64,000 nucleotides of DNA from Microbacterium sp. ACRRU (GTDB lineage: Bacteria; Actinomycetota; Actinomycetes; Actinomycetales; Microbacteriaceae), in NCBI RefSeq assembly GCF_022346945.1, contig NZ_JAKRNI010000013.1, positions 1 through 64,000 on the forward strand, given 5' to 3'. Both the position numbers and the translations under genes were made by a program. Of this stretch, positions 35,167 through 42,713 are shown piece after piece. The number at the start of each line of letters is the position of its first letter. The first letter of the stretch is position 1. A model generated the notes under the pieces. The model was not told the DNA's origin, ran no database searches, and saw only the letters and a list, made by a program, of their open reading frames with translations.

Positions 35167-35886
35167 GTGTTCGACGAGTTACCTGCCGACTGGGCGGCCG
35201 CAATCCAGTCCCATTCGTTTGACCATCGCGACCTGGAAAGACTCGTCAGCGAGCTCGACAGCACGTTCCGAGGGCCGCAGCCTGCTTCCGCGAACCGTCT
35301 CGTGACGCCGAACCGTGATCTTGTCTTTCGTGCGTTTCACCTCACTCCACTCGAGGAGGTCCGCGTAGTCATCCTTGGGCAGGACCCGTACCCACAGGCC
35401 CACCCGGATCCCTCGCCGGCACGGGACGGCGTTGCAGACGGACTGGCGTTCTCCTCTGCCGGGCTCTGGCCGCAGAGTTCCCTGGTACCACTGCTGTGGG
35501 AGTTGCGACGCTCAGGTCTGCAGACCAATGCACCTTGCGGTGCTGACCTGGGAGCGTGGGCAAGGCGTGGGGTACTACTCCTGAATGCGTGGCTGGTCTA
35601 CGCCAGCGACGGGCTGCCAGCGGGTCTGCGTGGGGTCTCCCGGGACTTCACTCGGGCTGTGCTCGCGAGTTGCATTGCGCTTACCGAGCCGCCGGCCTTC
35701 CTTGTCCTGGGTGATCGCGCCTGGGGTGTTGCCAAACCGGTGCTCAAGGGGCTGCCGCCATCCCAGGTGATTCGTACGGGTCATCCAAGCCGACCACCAT
35801 GGCCAGACGGCACCGGAGCGCAGCAACCGTTTGTCCAACTGAACGACTTCCTAGGACCTCGGCTCGTCGATTGGAACCTGTCTTGA
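35167..35886 (+). CDS. ung: Family 1 uracil-DNA glycosylase (Ung-like, divergent)
   Basis: This 239-residue protein has the water-activating motif GQDPYPQAHPD (GQDPYH in E. coli; the catalytic Asp is kept, the His is replaced by Pro), DGLAFSSAGLWP, ARRGVLLLNAWLVYA and the minor-groove loop GHPSRPPW (HPSPLS in E. coli, His kept). The changes at the PYH position and in the Leu loop suggest altered activity or specificity. It starts with GTG and shares an overlapping TTGA with the next gene. A chromosomal ung is expected elsewhere, so this is ICE cargo. Confidence 0.8.
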   Translation: MFDELPADWAAAIQSHSFDHRDLERLVSELDSTFRGPQPASANRLVTPNRDLVFRAFHLTPLEEVRVVILGQDPYPQAHPDPSPARDGVADGLAFSSAGLWPQSSLVPLLWELRRSGLQTNAPCGADLGAWARRGVLLLNAWLVYASDGLPAGLRGVSRDFTRAVLASCIALTEPPAFLVLGDRAWGVAKPVLKGLPPSQVIRTGHPSRPPWPDGTGAQQPFVQLNDFLGPRLVDWNLS

Positions 35887-36245
35887 GCAACGCCACATCC
35901 CATTCGCCGTCGCGACCATGGTGGCAACGTTGGTGGGTATGGGTTGGGGCGATAGGTGGCGTCATCATCCTCCTGAACGTTCTATCGTTCCCCGCGGGAC
36001 GCTATGAGTGCATCTGGCAAGGCGGCGCGCGTCCTGACGGCCTGCTGGGGGAGGGGCAACTCGTGGTGGATGTCGGCATGTGGCCAGCGACCTATCCGCT
36101 CGAGGCTCGCCTCTACACGACGAGTCAGGGCATGCTAATCGTCGACTCGGGTTGGACCCACGCTCACGGCACCTTCGATCGTGACTTCCATGCGGTGTTC
36201 CCATGGAAGGGGAGCAGCTACCAGGCCTTCTGCGAACTCCCTTGA
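35883..36245 (+). CDS. Hypothetical membrane protein
   Basis: This is a protein of about 120 residues starting at a TTG that overlaps the ung stop. It has WWQRWWVWVGAIGGVIILLNVL (one membrane segment) and an extracytoplasmic part with GRYECIWQGGARPDG and TYPLEARLYTTSQGMLIVD. No family is recognised. Because of the 4-bp overlap it is probably translated with ung. It is the last gene of the ICE before the attachment site. Confidence 0.5.
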   Translation: MSNATSHSPSRPWWQRWWVWVGAIGGVIILLNVLSFPAGRYECIWQGGARPDGLLGEGQLVVDVGMWPATYPLEARLYTTSQGMLIVDSGWTHAHGTFDRDFHAVFPWKGSSYQAFCELP

Positions 36246-36293
36246 GCTGCTCATGCGGTGGGTGGCGTGCCCAATGTGCACGCGCTCCGGGGT

Positions 36294-36311
36294 TGCCACG
36301 TTTCTGCCACG
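36294..36311. repeat. Direct repeats TGCCACG near the ICE end
   Basis: TGCCACG occurs at 36294-36300 and 36305-36311, 11 bp apart (about one helical turn) and about 100 bp from the attachment core. Such repeats often bind integrase arms or excisionase. Two copies only, so the case is weak. Confidence 0.35.
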
Positions 36312-36407
36312 AATTGTATCGACCCCACATGATCGAACCGGGTATCGAGAACGTCAGGACGCCCGGTTTCGCGCGGATCCGATAAGCTCGGTTGCCGTCG
36401 GCGCGAT

Positions 36408-36430
36408 TTCAAATCCCTCCGTCTCCGCCA
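36408..36430 (+). other. ICE attachment site: 3' end of a tRNA gene (serine type)
   Basis: The 23 bases contain TTCAAAT (T loop), the 3' T-stem half, an acceptor 3' strand CGTCTCC, discriminator G and the CCA end. They would pair with a GGAGACG 5' acceptor, as in tRNA-Ser genes. The bases to the left (GCGA) cannot form the other half of the T stem and no D or anticodon arm is present, so this is not a whole tRNA. A terminator follows at 36434, as expected for the original chromosomal tRNA locus. It marks the right end of the ICE. Confidence 0.75.
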
Positions 36431-36433
36431 CGA

Positions 36434-36457
36434 AAAGCCCCGGTTCGCCGGGGCTTT
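36434..36457 (+). terminator. Rho-independent terminator of the original tRNA locus
   Basis: AAAGCCCCGG, loop TTCG, CCGGGGCTTT: a perfect 10-bp stem with a stable UUCG tetraloop. It lies 3 bp after the tRNA CCA end. Confidence 0.85.
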
Positions 36458-36483
36458 CGTCGTTCGTGGTGCGTCTGTCGCGG

Positions 36484-37491
36484 CTACCGGGCCGGCGGCG
36501 GCGCCGTCGACTCGCGCACGACGAGCTCGGCCGACAGCTGAACCCGTCGGTGGGCGATCGTCTCGCCGCGCGACATGGCCAGCGCCAGACGCGCGGCCTC
36601 GGAGGCCATGCCCGCGAGCGGCTGGTGCACGGTCGTCAGCTGCGGGTTGACCCAGCGGCACAGGTCGACGTCGTCGAAGCCGACGACCGAGAGGTCTTCG
36701 GGAACCCGGAGTCCTCGTTCCCGCGCGGCGAGGTAGATGCCGTACGCCTGCTCGTCGGAGCCGCTGATGATCGCGGTGGGCCGCTCGGGGGCGTCGAGGA
36801 GCTTCCCGCCGTAGGTGATGCCGCCGGAGATGAGCGAGTCGCCCACCTGGACGAGCCCGGGGTCGGGGGTGATGCCGCGACGCCCGAGCGCGGACATGTA
36901 GCCGTCGAGGCGGTCCTGGTGGCACTCGAGGTTGAGCGGACCGGTGACGAATCCGATGCGCGTGTGCCCGAGATCGAGCAGATGGTCGGTGGCATCCCGG
37001 GCTCCGGACCAGTCGGCGGCGGACACCGTGACGAACGACTCAGTGTCGGTGCCGACGGGGTCGACGAGAACCACCGGCACGTTCAAGCGCGCGAGCTCTT
37101 CACGACCGACCGGATCGATCTCGGAGACGACGATGACGATTCCGTCGGTGCCCCGCCCGGCGACGCGCTGCAGCCATTCGGGGGTACCGGCCGGCGAGCC
37201 CTCGGTCGCGGTGACGACGAGATCCGCTCCCGCCCGGGCGGCTTCGGCCTGCGCTCCGCGCAGGAGCTCGGTGGCCCACTGGGTTTCGAGGCTCACGATC
37301 ACGAAATCGAGAAGGGATGTTTCGCGTCGCGCCTTGCGTCGCTCGTACCCCCGCTCCTCGAGGAGCTTCTCGATTTCTTCGCGTTTCGGGGCGGAGATGC
37401 CCGGGCGCCCGTTGAGCACACGAGACACCGTCGGCACGGAGACCCCGGCGACGCGGGCGATCTCCGCCAGCGTGGCGGTGCGCTGCGACAT
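36484..37491 (-). CDS. LacI-family transcriptional regulator of the pentose/xylan operon
   Basis: In this 335-residue protein the N-terminal helix-turn-helix is TLAEIARVAGVSVPTVSRVL followed by hinge NGRPGISAPKREEIEKLL. The periplasmic-binding-like sugar domain has DFVIVSLETQWATELLRG, VAGRGTDGIVIVVSEID, HTRIGFVTGPLN and the C-terminal TVHQPLAGMASEAARLAL. The ATG at 37491 follows AAGGAAACCC. It faces the sugar operon at 37668, and palindromes lie between them. It should repress both its own gene and the operon until a sugar, probably a xylo-oligomer or pentose, binds. Confidence 0.9.
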   Translation of the reverse strand: MSQRTATLAEIARVAGVSVPTVSRVLNGRPGISAPKREEIEKLLEERGYERRKARRETSLLDFVIVSLETQWATELLRGAQAEAARAGADLVVTATEGSPAGTPEWLQRVAGRGTDGIVIVVSEIDPVGREELARLNVPVVLVDPVGTDTESFVTVSAADWSGARDATDHLLDLGHTRIGFVTGPLNLECHQDRLDGYMSALGRRGITPDPGLVQVGDSLISGGITYGGKLLDAPERPTAIISGSDEQAYGIYLAARERGLRVPEDLSVVGFDDVDLCRWVNPQLTTVHQPLAGMASEAARLALAMSRGETIAHRRVQLSAELVVRESTAPPPAR

Positions 37492-37542
37492 GGGTTTCCT
37501 TCCCCCCGGAGCCCGCACTCTTGACCGCGGGCGGCGACGGAT

Positions 37543-37571
37543 CTACTATAGCAACCACGCAAGTTGCGTAA
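37543..37571 (-). promoter_or_regulatory. Promoter of the LacI gene overlapped by an operator
   Basis: The minus strand has TATAGT (37548-37543) as -10 and TTACGC (37571-37566) as a weak -35, with a 17-base spacer. The palindrome at 37557-37569 covers the spacer and -35, which suggests autorepression. Confidence 0.5.
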
Positions 37572-37580
37572 CAAGTTGTT
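37557..37580. promoter_or_regulatory. Tandem LacI operators
   Basis: ACGCAAGTTGCGT (37557-37569) is a perfect 6-1-6 palindrome. AACAAGTTGTT (37570-37580) is a perfect 5-1-5 palindrome that directly abuts it. LacI proteins bind odd-centred palindromes with CAA/TTG half sites of this kind. Confidence 0.6.
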
Positions 37581-37609
37581 CCTCACTTTGTTAAAACTTG
37601 CGATGCAAG
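37576..37609 (+). promoter_or_regulatory. Possible promoter of the sugar operon with a third operator
   Basis: TTGTTC (37576-37581), a 17-base spacer and TGCGAT (37599-37604) form a plausible promoter. CTTGCGATGCAAG (37597-37609) is a 5-3-5 palindrome over the -10, where bound repressor would block polymerase. Confidence 0.4.
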
Positions 37610-37667
37610 ATCATGCGGCTCGCGATGCTGCGAGCTCGCCTCACCTGCAGCACAAGAGGAGAAATCC

Positions 37668-39032
37668 ATGTCGAAGAAGACATCGTCCTGGCGCCGTGCC
37701 GGCGCGACGGCGGTCGCCGGTCTCACCCTGCTGTCACTCGTGGCCTGCTCGGGAGGCGGATCGGGAGGCGACGACTCCGGGTCCGCCACCGAGGGGAATC
37801 TCGTGTGGTGGGGCTGGACCCCCGACAAGCCCGTCGCCGACCAGCTGATCGCCGCGTTCAACGAGGAGTACCCCGACATCGCCGTCGAGTTCGTCTCGAA
37901 GCCGATCGACAACTACGACTCGGTCATGGGTCCCGCCATCACGTCCGCCGACGGGCCCGACATCTTCAACGTCGCCCCGGGCTCGGCGAACGGCGGCGTC
38001 GAGACCTTCCAGGCGGGCGCGATCGACCTCGCCCCCGTCGTCGAAGAGGCCCTGGGCTCCGACTGGCGCGACAAGCTGTCGGCATCCGGGGTCGAGGGAC
38101 TGGTCGTCGACGACAAGGTCGTCGGGCTGTCGGCCGGGTCGGTCTACTCGGGGAGCCTGTGGATCAACAAGGACATGTTCGACACCCAGGGCCTCACGCC
38201 CCCGACGACCCTGGAGGAGTGGAAGCAGGTCTGCGCCGCGTTCCAGGCCGCCGGTCAGGGTTGCTTCGTGCAGGGCGCGGGACAGTGGGCGTTCGACATG
38301 GACACCTTCGAGGCGATCATGGAGAACGTCGAGCCCGGGGCCTACATCGAGGCTTCGCTCGGCGAACGTCCCTACACCGACCCCGCGTTCGTCGAGGGGA
38401 TGGAGATCTGGAAGTCGCTGTTCGACGACGGCATCATGCAGGACGGCGCCGTGGGGCTCCAGCAGTACCCCGACGCCAGCAACGCCTTCATGTCGGGCCA
38501 GTACGCGATGGTCATGATGGGCACCTGGTACACGCAGTACACCGTCCGCGACACGATGATCGGAGCGATGGAGGCCGCGGGCGTCTCCAACCCCGAGCCG
38601 TTCACCATGATCCCGATCCAGTTCCCGGATGTCGCCGGCACCGGCGAGACGGGCAACATGTTCGGTGACGCCGACTACGGCCTGGCGATCAGCGCGCAGT
38701 CCGACCAGCAGGCCGCCGCCAAGACGTTCGTCACGTGGCTGACCACGACCGAGGCCGGGCAGCAGACCGTTGCCAACACCCTCAACGACATCCCGTCGCT
38801 CCTGGGCATCCAGCCCCAGTGGGACGACATCGACCTGGTCAACCCCGAGGTCCAGCTCGACGCCCTGAAGGAGTACACCGACGTCGCGGCGTCGTCGACG
38901 CAGCCGCGGTTCGCGACGGTCTCCGCCGACCTCAACAGCGCCTTCCGTGACGCCCTCATCGGCGTCGCCACCGGTGACGTCACCATCGACGACGCCCTCG
39001 CGGGCCTGCAGTCCGTCGTGGACGCGCAGTAG
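37668..39032 (+). CDS. Sugar ABC transporter substrate-binding lipoprotein (CUT1)
   Basis: In this 454-residue protein a lipoprotein signal with LLSLVACSGGGSGG (lipobox Cys near 25) leads to NLVWWGWTPDKPVADQLIAAF, EFVSKPIDNYDSVMGPAI, ADGPDIFNVAPGSANGGV and GSLWINKDMFD. This is the MalE-like family 1 fold. It would capture an oligosaccharide at the cell surface; xylo-oligomers are the likely ligand because of the xylanase in the operon. The ATG follows AGAGGAG. A strong hairpin separates it from the permease genes, which favours high expression of this gene. Confidence 0.9.
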   Translation: MSKKTSSWRRAGATAVAGLTLLSLVACSGGGSGGDDSGSATEGNLVWWGWTPDKPVADQLIAAFNEEYPDIAVEFVSKPIDNYDSVMGPAITSADGPDIFNVAPGSANGGVETFQAGAIDLAPVVEEALGSDWRDKLSASGVEGLVVDDKVVGLSAGSVYSGSLWINKDMFDTQGLTPPTTLEEWKQVCAAFQAAGQGCFVQGAGQWAFDMDTFEAIMENVEPGAYIEASLGERPYTDPAFVEGMEIWKSLFDDGIMQDGAVGLQQYPDASNAFMSGQYAMVMMGTWYTQYTVRDTMIGAMEAAGVSNPEPFTMIPIQFPDVAGTGETGNMFGDADYGLAISAQSDQQAAAKTFVTWLTTTEAGQQTVANTLNDIPSLLGIQPQWDDIDLVNPEVQLDALKEYTDVAASSTQPRFATVSADLNSAFRDALIGVATGDVTIDDALAGLQSVVDAQ

Positions 39033-39046
39033 CCCCGCGCCGAATC

Positions 39047-39080
39047 CCTCCGTGGGCGGGTCCACTCCCGCCCACGGAGG
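39047..39080 (+). terminator. Hairpin between binding protein and permease genes
   Basis: CCTCCGTGGGCGGG (39047-39060), loop TCCACT, and the perfect complement (39067-39080) give a 14-bp stem. Such a structure can stabilise the upstream mRNA or stop part of transcription, giving more binding protein than permease. Confidence 0.7.
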
Positions 39081-39106
39081 ATCCCGCCCCACTCAAGGAA
39101 GAGCAC

Positions 39107-40057
39107 ATGAGCACCCTTACCGAAGCCGTTGTGACCGCGGGGCGGTCGCGACGCACCCCGGGCCGCGGTCCACGCCGTGCCGGACAGAGGTCCCCGTACC
39201 CGGGCGGCCTCGCGTGGATCCTTCCGGCGCTCGCACTGGTCGTCGGGATGATCTACTTCTCCATCGGCTACACCGGCTACGTCTCGACCCTCGACTGGAA
39301 CGGGTTCATCCTCAGCCCGTCGGAGCCGGTCGGCGGCGACAACTACGCCGCGATGTTCGCCGACCCGATCTTCTGGCGCGCCATCGGGCACACCGCGATC
39401 TTCTTCGTGGTGACGTTCACGGCACAGACGGTGATCGGGTTCGTCTTCGCGGCGATCATGCACTCACGGATCCACCTGGCCCCGGTGTACAAGGTCATCA
39501 TCTTCGTCCCGACGGTCCTCGCGCCCGCCACGATGGCTCCGGTCTTCCGCCTGATCTTCGATGCGAACGGCTCGTTCAACGGCATCCTGTCGGCGATCGG
39601 ACTGGGGTCGCTCACCCAACCGTGGCTGGCGGGCAACGTCACGGCGATGGTCGTCGTCATGCTCGTGACCATCTGGCAGTGGACGGGGCTGACGTTCATC
39701 CTCTTCTACGCCGCGATGAGCCAGATCGAGCCCGAGATCCTCGAGGCGGCCCGCGTCGACGGTTCGGGCAACATCCGCACGCTCTGGTCGATCGTGTGGC
39801 CTATGTGCCGCGGCACCGCCGTCGCCCTCGCGGTGCTCGGCGTCATCGGCGCGCTGAAGACATTCGATGTCCCGTACCTCGTGACGCGGGCGGGACCCAA
39901 CCACGCGACCGAGTTCCTCGGCACCTACATCTTCCAGACCATGGTCCAGGAGAAGCACTTCGGCTACGCCGCCGCGATCTCGGTCGCGCTTCTCGTGCTC
40001 GCGATCGGTGCGGGGCTGCTGATGAACCGGATCAACCGACAGTCCGAGAGGAGCTGA
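39107..40057 (+). CDS. Sugar ABC transporter permease (MalF/UgpA-like)
   Basis: This 316-residue protein has a basic, Arg/Gly-rich start, about six membrane segments (for example LAWILPALALVVGMIYFSI, TVIGFVFAAIMHSRIHL) and the EAA loop EAARVDGSGNIRTLWSIVWP, where the shared ATPase docks. It pairs with the permease gene 2 bp downstream. No ATP-binding protein is encoded in the operon, so a general MsiK-like ATPase elsewhere is expected. Confidence 0.9.
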   Translation: MSTLTEAVVTAGRSRRTPGRGPRRAGQRSPYPGGLAWILPALALVVGMIYFSIGYTGYVSTLDWNGFILSPSEPVGGDNYAAMFADPIFWRAIGHTAIFFVVTFTAQTVIGFVFAAIMHSRIHLAPVYKVIIFVPTVLAPATMAPVFRLIFDANGSFNGILSAIGLGSLTQPWLAGNVTAMVVVMLVTIWQWTGLTFILFYAAMSQIEPEILEAARVDGSGNIRTLWSIVWPMCRGTAVALAVLGVIGALKTFDVPYLVTRAGPNHATEFLGTYIFQTMVQEKHFGYAAAISVALLVLAIGAGLLMNRINRQSERS

Positions 40058-40059
40058 CC

Positions 40060-40848
40060 ATGTTCGACGTCCGATCCCGCGCCTCGCGGTGGGGCCTGCA
40101 GCTCCTCGCGACGCTCATCGTCGTGCCCTACCTGTTCCCGCTGGTCGCCATGGTGCAGGGTTCTCTCGCCGGTCAGGGTCTCGGCAACTACGCCAAGGTC
40201 TTCGCCACCGGCATCGTCCACACCTACTTCCTGAACAGCATCATCATCGCGGCGTCCACGATCGCCCTCGTCTACGTGTGCACGATGCTCGCGGCGTTCG
40301 GCTTCGCCAAGCTCCGCATCGCGGGCAAGGAGATCTGGTTCTGGCTCCTGCTCGTGGCGTTGACGATGCCCGAGGCGGTGCTGCTCACACCGCTGTTCGT
40401 CACGGCGTCGACCTTCGACATGTACAACGAGCTCATCGCCGTGATCCTGCCGCTCGCGGCGCTGCAGGTGCCGTTCACCGTGCTCCTGGCGCGCAGCTTC
40501 TTCAACGGCATCCCGAACGAGCTCATGGAGGCGGGACGCATCGACGGCGCGAGCGTCGTGCGCGTGTTCTGGCACATCGTGCTCCCGCTCACCCGTCCGA
40601 TCGCGGGGGCCATCGTCGTGCTGACCCTCATCAACAGCTGGAACGCGTACCTGCTGCCGCTGCTCATGCTCAACGACCCGAGCAAGCAGGTGGTGACGCT
40701 GCTTCCCACGTTCTTCATGAGTCAGTACACCAATGACCAGACCGGTGTGCTGGCGGCGGCGGTCATCACGGCCGTGCCGGTGATCGCGGCCTATCTGCTC
40801 TTGCAGCGCTCCTTCGAGCGCGGCCTCGCCGCGGGAGCGCTGAAGTGA
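40060..40848 (+). CDS. Sugar ABC transporter permease (MalG/UgpE-like)
   Basis: This 262-residue protein has six membrane segments, starting LQLLATLIVVPYLFPLVAMV. The EAA loop is EAGRIDGASVVRVFWHIVLP. It ends RSFERGLAAGALK, typical of this family. The ATG at 40060 follows AGAGGAGC. It overlaps the next gene by GTGA. Together with the preceding permease it forms the membrane channel of the importer. Confidence 0.9.
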   Translation: MFDVRSRASRWGLQLLATLIVVPYLFPLVAMVQGSLAGQGLGNYAKVFATGIVHTYFLNSIIIAASTIALVYVCTMLAAFGFAKLRIAGKEIWFWLLLVALTMPEAVLLTPLFVTASTFDMYNELIAVILPLAALQVPFTVLLARSFFNGIPNELMEAGRIDGASVVRVFWHIVLPLTRPIAGAIVVLTLINSWNAYLLPLLMLNDPSKQVVTLLPTFFMSQYTNDQTGVLAAAVITAVPVIAAYLLLQRSFERGLAAGALK

Positions 40849-41594
40849 CCGGCGGACTGCTCGCGGGCCAGTTCGCCGTGGTGACGGCGGGCACCTCCGG
40901 CATCGGTCGCGCCGTGGTCGAACGCTTCCTCGCCGAGGGGGCGGAGGTGCTCACGACGGGCATGACCGCGGCCCGAATCGACGAGGCGCGGAACACGTGG
41001 GGCGATCGCGTCCACGTGCTGCGGGCGGATGCCTCCCGACTCGACGGTCTCGACGAGCTCGCCGCCGCGGTGCGGGCGACGGGTCTTGGGGTGGACGTCC
41101 TGGTCGCGAACGCCGGGCGCGACGTCGACTCGACCCCGGTCGCGGAGACGGATGCCACGGCCTTCGACCACGTCAGCGATCTCAATTTCCGCGGCACGTT
41201 CTTCACGGTGCAGCGTCTGGTGCCCCTGCTCAACGACCACGGCCGGATCGTCCTGGTCTCGTCGATCGCCGGCTCGAACGGCGGTCCGGGCCACGCGGTC
41301 TACAACGCCACCAAGGCCGCGGTCCGCTCGCTCGCCCGCACTCTCACGGCGGAGCTGGGCGGACGCGGCATCCGTGCCAACTCGGTGAGCCCCGGTCCGA
41401 CCGCGACGGCCGGATTCGATCAGTTCACCGGCGGCTCCGAGACCGTTGCTGCCGCGGTGGCCGAGATGGTCCCCCTGCGGCGGATCGGCCGACCGGAGGA
41501 GGTCGCCGCCGCCGTGGCGTTCCTCGCCAGCGCCGAGTCCAGCTTCATCGCGGGCGTCGATCTCGTCGTCGACGGCGGCATGAGCCAGGTCTGA
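40845..41594 (+). CDS. Short-chain dehydrogenase/reductase
   Basis: In this 249-residue protein the NAD(P)-binding motif is TAGTSGIGRAV near residue 15. The catalytic residues are in SSIAGSNGGPGHAVYNATKAAV (Ser and YxxxK). The start codon is GTG, overlapping the permease stop. In this operon a likely role is oxidation of an aldose such as D-xylose or L-arabinose to its lactone, or of a keto-deoxy sugar acid. The sequence does not show which. Confidence 0.85.
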   Translation: MTGGLLAGQFAVVTAGTSGIGRAVVERFLAEGAEVLTTGMTAARIDEARNTWGDRVHVLRADASRLDGLDELAAAVRATGLGVDVLVANAGRDVDSTPVAETDATAFDHVSDLNFRGTFFTVQRLVPLLNDHGRIVLVSSIAGSNGGPGHAVYNATKAAVRSLARTLTAELGGRGIRANSVSPGPTATAGFDQFTGGSETVAAAVAEMVPLRRIGRPEEVAAAVAFLASAESSFIAGVDLVVDGGMSQV

Positions 41595-41639
41595 CCGCAC
41601 CCGCCCCTTTTCCCATCCCCCGAGAAGAAAGACTCCCTC

Positions 41640-42713
41640 TTGAGCACTCCTCTGACCTTCGCCGTCGTCGGTACCGGCTGGCGATCCGACTTCCACATCC
41701 GCATGGCCGCGGCCGCGCCCGATCGGCTGGAGGCCGTCGGCGTCCTCGCCCGCAGCGACGAGGCCGCCGAGCGCATGGCCCAGCGATGGGGGATCCCCGT
41801 CGTCCGCACGATCGAGGAGATCGTGGCGCTCAAGCCCGACTTCGTGATCGCCTCGGTGTCGTGGCCCTCGATGCCCGGTGTCGTGACCGAGCTCGTCGAG
41901 CACGGGGTGATGGTGCTGGCCGAGACCCCGCCGGCCCCGACGGCCGACGGCCTGCGCGAGCTGTGGGCGGCGGTGGGAGCGTCGGGACGCGTCCAGGTCG
42001 CCGAGCAGTACATGCTCATGCCGGGTCACGCGGCGCGGCTCGAGGTCGTGCGGTCGGGGGCCATCGGCCAGCCGACGGCGGTCGAGGTGGCCTCGACGCA
42101 CCTATACCACGCGACGTCGATCATGCGGTCGTATCTCGGCGCGGGAATGGCGGATGCCGTGGTCTCGGCGCGCACGTTCACGGCGCCGCTCGTGGACCCC
42201 CTGACCTTCGACGGCTGGGTCGAGAATCCGCAGCCGCAGCCGCGCACCACCACGATCGGCACGATCGACTTCGGCGACGGCCGCATGGGCCTGTACGACT
42301 TCGTCGACAACCAGTGGTGGAATCCGCTGCTGGCTCGGCGTCTCGTCGTCCGCGGCTCGCTCGGCGAGATCGTCGACGACGCCGTCACGCGCCTGTCGGG
42401 CGAGGGCGTGCTGACCTCGCCCATCACCTACCGGCGCACGGGCATCGACATGAACCTCGAGGGGAACGAGGTCGTCTCGGCCGCTTTCGAGGGGCGCATC
42501 GTCTACCGGAACCCCTGGGTGGGCACACGCCTGTCGGAGGACGACATCGCCGTCGCCTCATTCCTGGAGCTCACCGGTCGCTGGGCGCGCGGTGAGGCCG
42601 ACGGCCCCTACTCTCTGGCCGACGCCTGCCAGGACCATCTGCTCGGACTCGCCATCGAGGAGTCCGCCCGCAACCGCGCCGACGTGCGCGTCACCAAGGA
42701 GGTGTGGGCCTGA
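41640..42713 (+). CDS. Gfo/Idh/MocA-family oxidoreductase
   Basis: This 357-residue protein has an N-terminal Rossmann fold (FAVVGTGWRSDFHIRMA) and the family's C-terminal alpha/beta domain. The segment QVAEQYMLMPGHAARLEV holds the position of the usual EKP, here changed to AEQY. Many members oxidise or epimerise sugars with NAD(P). Start codon TTG at 41640, after GAGAAGAAAG. Its stop overlaps the next start (TGATG). A substrate cannot be deduced. Confidence 0.8.
   Translation: MSTPLTFAVVGTGWRSDFHIRMAAAAPDRLEAVGVLARSDEAAERMAQRWGIPVVRTIEEIVALKPDFVIASVSWPSMPGVVTELVEHGVMVLAETPPAPTADGLRELWAAVGASGRVQVAEQYMLMPGHAARLEVVRSGAIGQPTAVEVASTHLYHATSIMRSYLGAGMADAVVSARTFTAPLVDPLTFDGWVENPQPQPRTTTIGTIDFGDGRMGLYDFVDNQWWNPLLARRLVVRGSLGEIVDDAVTRLSGEGVLTSPITYRRTGIDMNLEGNEVVSAAFEGRIVYRNPWVGTRLSEDDIAVASFLELTGRWARGEADGPYSLADACQDHLLGLAIEESARNRADVRVTKEVWA

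Larger units (their letters stand above)
1..36430. mobile_element. Right part of an integrative and conjugative element (left end outside the window)
   Basis: The segment holds a MobF relaxase, a VirD4-like coupling protein, VirB4-, VirB6- and VirB8-like transfer proteins, SSB, DUF4913 and ParA-like proteins, two insertion sequences and defence-type genes. It ends at a tRNA 3'-end copy (36408-36430), after which ordinary metabolic operons start. Integration into a tRNA 3' end leaves the intact tRNA at one end and only the duplicated 3' segment at the other, and here only the segment is present. No integrase, excisionase or intact tRNA is in the window, so these are expected to the left. Whether the element is still mobile cannot be judged. 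Confidence 0.8.

Noticed and set aside
36340..36430. Complete tRNA gene at the ICE end
   Set aside because: Only the last 23 bases match a tRNA; no 5' acceptor strand, D arm or anticodon arm can be formed upstream.
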